From Rothia mucilaginosa ATCC 25296 (GTDB taxonomy: Bacteria > Actinomycetota > Actinomycetes > Actinomycetales > Micrococcaceae): a stretch of DNA of 64,000 nt. Of the stretch, positions 55,956-62,572 are shown piece after piece; position 1 is the stretch's first letter, and every line of letters starts with the position of its first letter. Under the pieces are notes generated by a model, which did no database searches, was not told the origin of the DNA, and saw only the letters and a program-made list of their open reading frames with translations. The stretch is from contig NZ_ACVO01000015.1 in assembly GCF_000175615.1 (NCBI RefSeq), forward strand, positions 310,001 to 374,000. Reading direction: 5' to 3'. The translations under genes and the position numbers were made by a program.

Positions 55956-56000
55956 AAACCCGCCGTCTCACATATGCACCATATGCGAGACGGCGGGTTT
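55956..56000 (+). terminator. Terminator after the miniprotein gene
   Basis: AAACCCGCCGTCTC pairs exactly with GAGACGGCGGGTTT; the loop contains a further CATATG/CATATG hairpin. It also serves the convergent lipoprotein gene. Confidence 0.88.
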
Positions 56001-56053
56001 CTCGTATGCCCAACCTCCTGGGCATCAAACACGTAGCCTATAAGGTGAATCGG

Positions 56054-56830
56054 CTATTCGCTCGGCGGAACCTCACCGGTCATCACAACCTTGTTCTGCG
56101 AAGAGCTCCAGCTGAACTCAGCAGTTGTGCGGCCGCTCGCGCTGGCGGAGCTCTCATCGCCCTTCACGTAGCGGTAGGTCACGCTAATCGAGCTGTCCGA
56201 GGTGCGAGTAATCACCGGGGAGAACGAGTACGGCTCATAGGTTGCGGTACCAATGAACTTGCCGCGGTGGAACAGCAGAATGTGGTGCGCCATCGAGGAG
56301 ATGCAGCAATCAGACGGGGAAGAACCCGGAATCGCGTCAATCCACGACAGCTCAGCACAGGGGTCGTAACCCTCGTACGTGCGCGAAACGTTCGTCCACT
56401 GATCCCACTTGCTCTTATTCTTCAGCTCGCGCAGAGCCTTAGACACCACGGTCGATGCAGAATCAGACGCGCAGGTGGAGTCCTTCTTCGACTCAGACTT
56501 AGCTTCAGACTTGGAATCCGACTTCGACTCGGATGCCGTCGGCTCAGCATGAACCGTAATCGTCACCACCGACGGCACTGGAGCAGGCGATGAAGCACTC
56601 GGGGTAGCGCTCGCGGATGCACTCGGGCTCGCCGACGGGGTCGGGAACAGTGCCTGAGTGGAGGTCGCGCTCGCGGAAGCAGAAGCGCTACCAGAAGAAG
56701 ACACCACGGTACCCGAAACAGCAGAATCAGTGCTTGCCGAGCAGGAAGTGACAACAAGAGCTAGAGCGGCGCCCAACGCGGGTAGAGCCAAAGCGGTGCG
56801 GCCGGTGAAACGGCGGCGATTAGAAGACAT
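56054..56830 (-). CDS. LppP/LprE-family lipoprotein
   Basis: A 258 aa lipoprotein. Signal peptide with lipobox VVTSC, Cys30. A long Ser/Ala/Pro low-complexity stretch (residues ~35-115) is followed by a repetitive Ser-Lys-Glu segment and the folded LppP/LprE domain (ALRELKNKSKWDQWTNV, PCAELSWIDAIPGSSPSDCCISSMAHHILLFHRGKFIGTA). Function unknown; secreted and membrane-anchored in actinobacteria. AGGAG 6 nt before ATG 56830 sets the start. Confidence 0.85.
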   Translation of the reverse strand: MSSNRRRFTGRTALALPALGAALALVVTSCSASTDSAVSGTVVSSSGSASASASATSTQALFPTPSASPSASASATPSASSPAPVPSVVTITVHAEPTASESKSDSKSEAKSESKKDSTCASDSASTVVSKALRELKNKSKWDQWTNVSRTYEGYDPCAELSWIDAIPGSSPSDCCISSMAHHILLFHRGKFIGTATYEPYSFSPVITRTSDSSISVTYRYVKGDESSASASGRTTAEFSWSSSQNKVVMTGEVPPSE

Positions 56831-56939
56831 GGATACTCCTGAAGATGCGCGGCAGCGCGCATCGGTGCTGGTCAAGAAGTGAATAGTGAACTCGTCCAGT
56901 ATAGGGAAAAAGAGGCGGGCACGTGGTGCACGCGGTCAA

Positions 56940-56985
56940 TGCCGTTCGTTACCAGCGCCGTTCGTTACCAGCGCCGTTCGTTACC
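56940..56985. repeat. 16 bp tandem repeat, about 2.9 copies
   Basis: CGCCGTTCGTTACCAG repeated with the last copy incomplete, about 110 bp upstream of the lipoprotein start. Copy-number variation between strains is likely. Confidence 0.85.
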
Positions 56986-57050
56986 GTGGCATGGGAGAGC
57001 AGCTGCCCTGCGGCAAACCCCCGGCCCAATCACCCAGCACCAAAAACCGG

Positions 57051-57335
57051 CTAGCAGACCTTATCGTCCGTCAGATAATGCACCAGCCAGGCGCGCCTCG
57101 CAGTCGCAATACGCGCCGTAATCCGCGGAAAAACCCACAGACTAATCGCGCCCTGAGCCCACAAAGTCAGCGAAAACAGCAACGGCCGGAACGCAACATC
57201 ACGCGGATCCACGCCGGGGTTGAGAAGGCGCGCGAGCGCATCCGACAGGAAAATCGACGGGAACATCAGCGACATCAGCACCGTACCCAGCACCCAGCCC
57301 GGCCCGAAACAGAGCAGAACCCAGCGGGCACTCAT
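57051..57335 (-). pseudogene. 3' part of a frameshifted membrane protein gene
   Basis: Encodes 94 aa with two or three hydrophobic segments (WVLLCFGPGWVLGTVLMSLMF, FSLTLWAQGAISLWVFP). The codons upstream of its ATG in the same frame still read as sensible protein (RLAVRWAHRKNLR), as if the true coding region continued from the upstream gene in this frame. I interpret 57051-57982 as one gene broken by a frameshift near 57385. Alternatively, the ATGA overlap with the upstream frame means two coupled small genes. No ribosome-binding site precedes the ATG. Confidence 0.55.
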
Positions 57336-57982
57336 CCGCAGGTTCTTGCGGTGCGCCCAGCGAACTGCCAGCCGCGCAGACGGTACGGATACATCACGCC
57401 CAGAATCGAGCCCAGGGACACCACAATAGCCGGCACCACAAAGAACGACAGGGACATCATGAGCGTGGGGGTCAGGTTCTTGTCCTGACTGTGCAGAACC
57501 AGCGCCAGCAGGGTGCCAGAAACACCCGTGATCAGACCGATTGCAATAGCCTTCGTATGCACGAACAGGTGCAGGGCATGCGGGTCGCTACTGCGTAGCG
57601 CACGCAGCGCATGCTCCTCATCGTGGCCCATCAGGTTCGTTGAGGTGACGTCCGCAACCATCCAGCCGACCATCACCAGCGCAAAACCGGCCGGGCCCTT
57701 AAACTCGCTAAACAGCCACGAACGCCAGACGTCCGGGAACAGGTACCAGCAGATTGCCGCCAACAGGGCGTTACACATGAGCGTCTGCGTCTCCACAGGG
57801 AAGGGGCGCGTGAACATGCGGCGCAGCTCAGCGCGCACACTCGGACGGTACGTATTCTGCGGATCAACGAGGGCACGACCCTCCACCCGCTGACGGCGCA
57901 GGTCCTGACGGAGTGCCCTGAAATTCGTCACGGGGTGCGCCAGCGGCGCAAGGCGGGAAGATACGTGCCTCAAAATACTCAC
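57332..57982 (-). pseudogene. 5' part of a frameshifted membrane protein gene
   Basis: Encodes 216 aa: a basic cytoplasmic N-terminus (RQDLRRQRVEGRAL) and about four membrane helices. It ends YPYR followed by an unlikely tail (GWQFAGRTARTCG) after which the good frame continues in the 57051-57335 segment. Together they would make a ~320 aa protein with six or more helices, of a family I do not recognise (perhaps an ABC-2-like permease). GTG start is leaderless, with TACAAT 6 nt upstream. Confidence 0.6.
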
Positions 57983-57988
57983 CTGCCC

Positions 57989-57994
57989 ATTGTA
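57989..57994 (-). promoter_or_regulatory. -10-like hexamer for the split membrane protein gene
   Basis: On the minus strand TACAAT, then 6 nt, then the GTG at 57982. Confidence 0.5.
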
Positions 57995-58093
57995 GAGGTG
58001 CCGCTGAGGCGAAGCGGCACCGCAGAAAATCAGCTATGCGGAAACTCCACCCACTAGAGCCTGTGTCCCCTTGCACACCCGCCGCATCCAAGG

Positions 58094-58099
58094 GACAAT
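58094..58099 (+). promoter_or_regulatory. -10-like hexamer for leaderless tpx
   Basis: GACAAT 6 nt before ATG 58106. Divergent from the hexamer at 57989-57994. Confidence 0.4.
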
Positions 58100-58105
58100 G
58101 AAAGC

Positions 58106-58606
58106 ATGGCTGAAGTAACTCTACATAACGAACTCGTAATCCACACCAACGGCGACCTGCCCGCAGTCGGCGCAAAGCTGCCCGAATTTTCGGTTCTCGC
58201 GGCTGATCTCTCCGAGATTTCCTCCGCAGATTTCGCAGATAAGAACCTGGTGCTGAACATCTTCCCCTCCGTCGACACCGGTGTCTGCGCAAATAGCGTC
58301 CGCACCTTCAACAAGCAGGCTGCAGGCCTGGAGAACACCGTCGTGCTGTGCGTCTCCAACGACCTGCCCTTCGCAATCGGCCGCTTCTGCGCAGCCGAGG
58401 GCATTGAGAACGTTGTGACCTCCTCCGCTTTCCGCTCCTCCTTCGGTGAGGACTTCGGCGTGAAGCTCGTGGACGGCCCGCTGGCTGGTCTGCTGGCACG
58501 TTCCGTGGTCGTCGTGAACCCCGCTGGTGAGGTTGTCTACACCGAGCTGGTTCCCGAAACCACCAACGAGCCCAACTACGAAGCAGCCCTGGCAGCTATC
58601 AAGTAA
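58106..58606 (+). CDS. tpx: Thiol peroxidase (Tpx, atypical 2-Cys peroxiredoxin)
   Basis: Reduces alkyl and lipid hydroperoxides with thioredoxin. The 166 aa product has peroxidatic Cys61 in [14 protein letters not shown] and resolving Cys95 in LPFAIGRFC, 34 residues apart as in Tpx. The N-terminus [15 protein letters not shown] is normal. Probably leaderless. Its 3' end is followed by partial repeats of the last codons (see findings). Confidence 0.96.
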   Translation: MAEVTLHNELVIHTNGDLPAVGAKLPEFSVLAADLSEISSADFADKNLVLNIFPSVDTGVCANSVRTFNKQAAGLENTVVLCVSNDLPFAIGRFCAAEGIENVVTSSAFRSSFGEDFGVKLVDGPLAGLLARSVVVVNPAGEVVYTELVPETTNEPNYEAALAAIK

Positions 58607-58784
58607 GCCCTAATAGCTATCAACTAGTAGCTATCAAGTAAGCTTAGTACGGGACCGGACGTAAGCCCGGCACCCGCATAGTACTTCCGTCAGGGACACC
58701 TGGCGGTACACAGCACAGCAGATACTGAACGTCTACAGCGCATGATCTAGGGTTCACCCACACATGCGGCTGGCGACAGCATAA

Positions 58785-58820
58785 CGCCCCGCCCACCCGG
58801 TATTTCGGGTGGGCGGGGCG
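58785..58820. terminator. Bidirectional terminator between tpx and azlC
   Basis: CGCCCCGCCCACCCG pairs exactly with CGGGTGGGCGGGGCG around GTATTT, followed by CTTTAC. Confidence 0.88.
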
Positions 58821-58855
58821 CTTTACTATATCCAGACTTAGTGCGCGATTCAGAC

Positions 58856-59809
58856 TTAGTGTGCAGAGGCGTCGGGATTGCCGGGAGCGTCGGTTGCGGC
58901 GGGCTCCTCGTCCGCGACCAGCATATGCTCCGGCAGGGTGCCGCGGCGCTTAGCTACCACAAAACGCGACACCAGCAGCAGAATGTACACCACCATCGAA
59001 ATCAGTAGCATCGATTGCGGCGACACCAACAAACCAACCGCCGCAGACACGCCTGCGATAGCCGCGGTGGTATGGTCTTTTGAACTCTGATATGCATCGA
59101 TGGCGAGCACTGCAAAGAGTGCCGTCATCACAAAATCCACGCCCTTGAGCTCACTCAAGAAGCTTGCACCTAGTACGTAGCCGAGCGTTGCGCTCGCTAG
59201 GACGCTCAAATGCAGGCCCGCGTGAATCCACAGGATGCGGGAGGCACGCAGCTTATGGCGGTCCGGGCCCGTATTCAGTGCATACGCCTCATCAATGAGC
59301 GTGTACACGGTGTAGAACTTCGCCAAGCCGCCACGCACCCGCTCAATCGGGTAGGACAGACCGTACATGAGGTGGCGGGAATTAATGAGCAGAGTCATCA
59401 CGGCGATAGAGAACAGCGAGGCATGATTCGAGATCATGTCGATCAGCACGAACTCTACGGAACCGGCAAAAACCAGGAGCGGCAGCAGGGGCGCCACCCA
59501 GAACGGCAGACCGTAACTGTGCACCAGCACGCCCAGACCAATGCCGACAAAGAACAGGCCCAGCATAATCACACCGGCAACGCGCATCGCCTCGGCGAAG
59601 CCGCTCTCGCGCGGCTGCTGCGGCCCCTGTGCATCGGGGGAGGCGGGAGCCTCCACCACGGGAATCATGCCGGTTAGCGGAAGCGCAGAAGCAATGACCT
59701 GCTCCACCTGCTCGGGAGAAGCCTGATGGGGCGCGGGTTGGCTCGCCTGCTGCGGTGCAGGCTGAGAAGAAGTAGCAGGGGAAGAAATAGAGTTCTTAGA
59801 GATGTTCAT
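58856..59809 (-). CDS. azlC: Branched-chain amino acid exporter large subunit AzlC
   Basis: Membrane protein of 317 aa; the C-terminal ~230 residues are the AzlC domain (FVGIGLGVLVHSYGLPFWVAPLLPLLVFAGSVEF, INSRHLMYGLSYP, DEAYAL). AzlCD-type pairs export branched-chain amino acids. An unusual Pro/Gln/Ser-rich N-terminal extension of ~75 residues precedes it. AGGAGG 6 nt before ATG 59809. It lies 10 nt after azlD on the same strand. Confidence 0.9.
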   Translation of the reverse strand: MNISKNSISSPATSSQPAPQQASQPAPHQASPEQVEQVIASALPLTGMIPVVEAPASPDAQGPQQPRESGFAEAMRVAGVIMLGLFFVGIGLGVLVHSYGLPFWVAPLLPLLVFAGSVEFVLIDMISNHASLFSIAVMTLLINSRHLMYGLSYPIERVRGGLAKFYTVYTLIDEAYALNTGPDRHKLRASRILWIHAGLHLSVLASATLGYVLGASFLSELKGVDFVMTALFAVLAIDAYQSSKDHTTAAIAGVSAAVGLLVSPQSMLLISMVVYILLLVSRFVVAKRRGTLPEHMLVADEEPAATDAPGNPDASAH

Positions 59810-59819
59810 CGTGACCCTC

Positions 59820-60155
59820 CTAGAAAACCCAGTTAGCCAGCACAACGCAGGTGACGGTACCCGCAACCATGCTTAGCACCATATTCTTGCGCCACAGGTG
59901 CGCCCCCACGGTCACCACCAGGCCCGCCAGGTACGGTGCCGCTGTAGCGAATGAAGAATAATTAATCTTCGCCACAGCATAAATGGCAAGCAGCGCGACC
60001 GCGCCGAGCGGAATCCAGTGGCTGAGCGCATCCAAAAGTTCGGAGCCAGCCAGAGCCTTCTTCAGACCGAAGGGAAGCAAACGAAGCAGGAACGTAATAC
60101 CTGCAGCCACAAGAATTGCGGCAAGAATATAGCCGGTGGTCACTTCACTGTTCAT
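59820..60155 (-). CDS. azlD: Branched-chain amino acid exporter small subunit AzlD
   Basis: A 111 aa membrane protein with four helices (YILAAILVAAGITFLLRLLPF, WIPLGAVALLAIYAVA, APYLAGLVVTVGAHL, MVAGTVTCVVLANWVF), the normal size and pattern of AzlD. Start ATG 60155 follows GAAAGAG; an in-frame ATG 21 nt upstream is less likely. First gene of the azlDC pair. Confidence 0.9.
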   Translation of the reverse strand: MNSEVTTGYILAAILVAAGITFLLRLLPFGLKKALAGSELLDALSHWIPLGAVALLAIYAVAKINYSSFATAAPYLAGLVVTVGAHLWRKNMVLSMVAGTVTCVVLANWVF

Positions 60156-60390
60156 GAAGATTTTCTCTTTCTGCACATACTCAGCGAAAGACCCCGAAAG
60201 AGTGCCCCGAAAAGAGCGGAAGAGCCCTGAAAGAGGCGCGCGGGTGAAGCCGTGAAAGCATCCGCGAAAAAGGGTAGGGAGAGCCCAACCGAAGAAGGGG
60301 CTGGGGGCTAAGTAGTGCGGTAGGTACGTGAGTTGATGAAAGCCGCGAAACGAAGAGGCGGAGGGTCGTTCCTCCTACACGAGTTTTCTG

Positions 60391-60450
60391 CGTGGATAGT
60401 TGCGCTCGGCAGTAGTTCAGCGCGGACAGTTGCGCGCGGCAGTAGTTCTC
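60391..60450. repeat. 30 bp tandem repeat, two copies
   Basis: 60391-60420 and 60421-60450 share GTTGCGC-CGGCAGTAGTTC and flanks, with four or so differences. It lies upstream of azlD on its coding strand. Confidence 0.75.
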
Positions 60451-60487
60451 GTGTGTGACCTCGGGTGATGCCGCTCCCGGTGCGGTG

Positions 60488-60553
60488 TTACTCCGGGGCG
60501 GCACAGCGTTCTGCGTCGCTAGTTTCCTTAGCGGTGTCTTTCATCTGAGTCAT
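60488..60553 (-). CDS. Possible 21-residue peptide upstream of azlD
   Basis: ATG at 60553 with GAAGG 6 nt upstream, 21 hydrophilic residues (MTQMKDTAKETSDAERC...), then stop. No leucine, isoleucine or valine run as a classic attenuator would have. It may be a leader peptide, a gene remnant or chance. Confidence 0.2.
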   Translation of the reverse strand: MTQMKDTAKETSDAERCAAPE

Positions 60554-60574
60554 GGTGTACCTTCACCTCTGGGA

Positions 60575-60601
60575 GCCTCCGCGCAGGTTCGCGCGGGAGG
60601 C
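60575..60601. terminator. GC-rich hairpin downstream of the second azlC
   Basis: GCCTCCGCGC pairs with GCGCGGGAGGC with a short loop. No U-run; could end transcription of the 60688-61494 gene weakly. Confidence 0.45.
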
Positions 60602-60687
60602 ATCTTAGTAATCCTAGAAATAGAAAGAGTGGAGAGCGAAGCTCCACTCATCTATCCTAACCGGTTTCGAACACGTATGTAACGTTC

Positions 60688-61494
60688 TTATCGCTGTGTG
60701 GAAGCGGGAGCATCAGCGGTATCGGCGCTTTCAGCCTCAGCCGCTACCTCATGCACAGCACGATGCGGCAGAGTACCGCGGCGCCTCGCCACCGGGAAAC
60801 GCGCCAGCAGCAACACCACATACGAACCCAGAGCCACCACCAGGAACGAGGACGGCACGAAAATCAGCGCAATCGCAGCCGAAACCGCAACAAAGAGCGC
60901 CGTCACACGATCCGGGTTAGCGCGGTAGCCGTCCATCGCAAGAACCGTGAAGATAGCCACCATCACGAAATCCACGCCCTTCAGACTGCTGAGGAAGCTT
61001 GCGCCCAGCACATACCCGAGGATTACACTCAGAACCCAGGACACGTAAATCAGCACGTTCACCCACAGAATGCGCGCCCCCGAACGCTCATTACGATCGG
61101 GACCGGAGTTAACCGCGAACGCCTCATCGCAAAGAGTGTGAATCGCCAGAGCCTTAGCCCAGAAACCCTTCACATTGTGCAGCGGGTAGGAAAGGCCGTA
61201 CACCAGGTGGCGCGCATTCACCAGGAACACCGTCAACGCAATCGACGCTAGGGACGCTCCACCACTGACCATACCCACCATCAAAAACTCCACCGAACCG
61301 GCAAAAACTAGGGCAGATAGCAGTGGCGCAGTCCAGATCGGCAGGCCGTGCGCGTTGAGGATAATACCCAAACCCAAACCCAACACAGCGATACCGAGCA
61401 TCACCACGGAAGAATCGGCAACAGCCAAGCGGAAATCACTCTGCGTGCTCGTACGCCCAGTGTCGGGACGCCCAGTGCCGGGGGTCTGTGCCAT
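60688..61494 (-). CDS. Second AzlC-family permease, without its own AzlD
   Basis: A 268 aa AzlC-family membrane protein: GLGIILNAHGLPIWTAPLLSALVFAGSVEF, VNARHLVYGLSYP, SLKGVDFVMVAIFTVLAMDGY, ending ARRRGTLPHRA like the neighbour (AKRRGTLPEHM). The two azlC genes are clearly duplicates. Only one azlD is present, so this copy either shares it or acts alone. AAGGA precedes ATG 61494. A long upstream frame is not coding. Confidence 0.88.
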   Translation of the reverse strand: MAQTPGTGRPDTGRTSTQSDFRLAVADSSVVMLGIAVLGLGLGIILNAHGLPIWTAPLLSALVFAGSVEFLMVGMVSGGASLASIALTVFLVNARHLVYGLSYPLHNVKGFWAKALAIHTLCDEAFAVNSGPDRNERSGARILWVNVLIYVSWVLSVILGYVLGASFLSSLKGVDFVMVAIFTVLAMDGYRANPDRVTALFVAVSAAIALIFVPSSFLVVALGSYVVLLLARFPVARRRGTLPHRAVHEVAAEAESADTADAPASTQR

Positions 61495-61716
61495 AAAAGA
61501 GTTCCTTGTGTATGTTGTGCTCTTCAAAAAATCTACTGTGTGCGTGAGGGACTTCGAAGCTCCGCCGCGGCTTTCCAGTGTATAGGAGCAAGCGGTTGAC
61601 CGACGAGAAAAAGAGTTCGGGAATAAAATATGAGAAACACGCTTATAGTGAGTGACACTAAACAATGCGGTGCTGAATAACCTAGCGACCGCGCAGACAA
61701 CCCGAAAGGAACCTCA

Positions 61717-62244
61717 ATGGCCGAGCAGAACAACGCTGAACAGAACAACGCTGAGCAGAACAACACCGTGCAGACTGCTGAAGAGCAGAAGAAGGTGTAC
61801 TCGCGCCAGCAGGAACGCCGCGAACTCGACAACTACCGCCAGACCAAGATCGAGCGCATCGACCGCCTGCGTTACCGTGCCTACGGTGCCAACGGCGCAA
61901 CCCTCGACTTCGGTGTGGGTGAGGGCCTGCTGACCCCGGTCGAGCTGCTGCTCGCCGCAATTGCCGGCTGCTCCTCCGTGGACGTGGACGCGGGCACCTC
62001 TCGCCGCTCCACCCCCGAGGTGTTCGAGGTGCTCGCCTCGGCGCTGAAGCAGACCGAAGACGGCGCGGTGCGCCTCGACGACATTGAGGTGGACTTTGAT
62101 GTGCGATTCCCCGAGGATGAGCAGGGCGTCAAGGCGCAGAAGATGGTGGACCGTCTGATTCAGCTCAGTGAGCAGAAGGACTGCACTGTTTCTCGTACCG
62201 TGGAGCACCCCACGAACGTTTCGTTCCACAACCTGGCTGACTAA
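61717..62244 (+). CDS. OsmC-family protein
   Basis: OsmC/Ohr-fold protein, 175 aa. Cys in IAGCSSVDV and the second Cys in KDCTVSRT sit at OsmC positions, so it may reduce organic hydroperoxides. The N-terminus has a perfect threefold AEQNN repeat, encoded by a 15 bp near-perfect DNA repeat, followed by a Gln-rich helix; this is outside the domain and probably disordered. GAAAGGA lies 8 nt before the ATG. Confidence 0.87.
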   Translation: MAEQNNAEQNNAEQNNTVQTAEEQKKVYSRQQERRELDNYRQTKIERIDRLRYRAYGANGATLDFGVGEGLLTPVELLLAAIAGCSSVDVDAGTSRRSTPEVFEVLASALKQTEDGAVRLDDIEVDFDVRFPEDEQGVKAQKMVDRLIQLSEQKDCTVSRTVEHPTNVSFHNLAD

Positions 62245-62307
62245 AGCCGGGTGAGCTAAAAGCCTGGCGAAGTAGATAAGCCAGAGGAACCCAGTAAACA
62301 GGATTTG

Positions 62308-62353
62308 AACCCTCCCGTACCGCTTGTAATGAGATGGTATGGGAGGGTTTTTC
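62308..62353 (+). terminator. Terminator after the OsmC gene
   Basis: AACCCTCCC-TACC pairs with GGTA-GGGAGGGTT and is followed by TTTTC. Confidence 0.88.
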
Positions 62354-62401
62354 TGTGTTTTTGTGGTTTTGGGTGGAAAAGAGCCTAAAAAGCGAGTAGG
62401 A

Positions 62402-62430
62402 TTGACCCTCAGATTAGGAAAACTTACGGT
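62402..62430 (+). promoter_or_regulatory. Promoter of the amino acid permease gene
   Basis: TTGACC at 62402-62407, 17 nt spacer, TACGGT at 62425-62430. The -10 lies within the CTTAC-N5-GTAAG inverted repeat, so repression there would block it. Confidence 0.55.
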
Positions 62431-62463
62431 ACGTAAGAAATCCTTATGATTGAAGAATTTCTT
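62423..62463. promoter_or_regulatory. Inverted repeats at the permease promoter
   Basis: CTTAC-N5-GTAAG (62423-62437) overlaps the -10 and AAGAAAT-N15-ATTTCTT (62435-62463) follows the start site. Candidate operators or a leader hairpin. Confidence 0.4.
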
Positions 62464-62572
62464 GACCCAGGCACAAACCTTCGGCGGCACCACCCGCAGC
62501 AAGACTAGACTGGACACCAGACTAGAGCGCTAGCAAACGCACGAAGCAATAGCCTCAGAAAGAAGACCTGAC

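Larger units (their letters stand above)
60156..60687. other. Intergenic region between azlD and the second azlC
   Basis: 532 bp. It holds a 30 bp tandem repeat (60391-60450), a GC-rich hairpin (60575-60601), and a possible 21-codon minus-strand frame (60488-60553) preceded by GAAGG. No larger gene is credible. Confidence 0.5.
62245..62572. other. Terminator and permease promoter region
   Basis: 328 bp. First the osmC terminator (62308-62353), then the permease promoter (62402-62430) and its inverted repeats (62423-62463), then a ~140 nt leader with short repeats of AGACTAG. No gene seen. Confidence 0.5.

Noticed and set aside
57864..58404. Minus-strand frames over the start of tpx
   Set aside because: They overlap tpx and the leaderless promoters on both sides and show no protein-like features.
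62299..62315. GGATTTGAACCC, which resembles the T-loop of a minus-strand tRNA
   Set aside because: The flanking bases do not form a T-stem or acceptor stem, and the segment is part of the osmC terminator.
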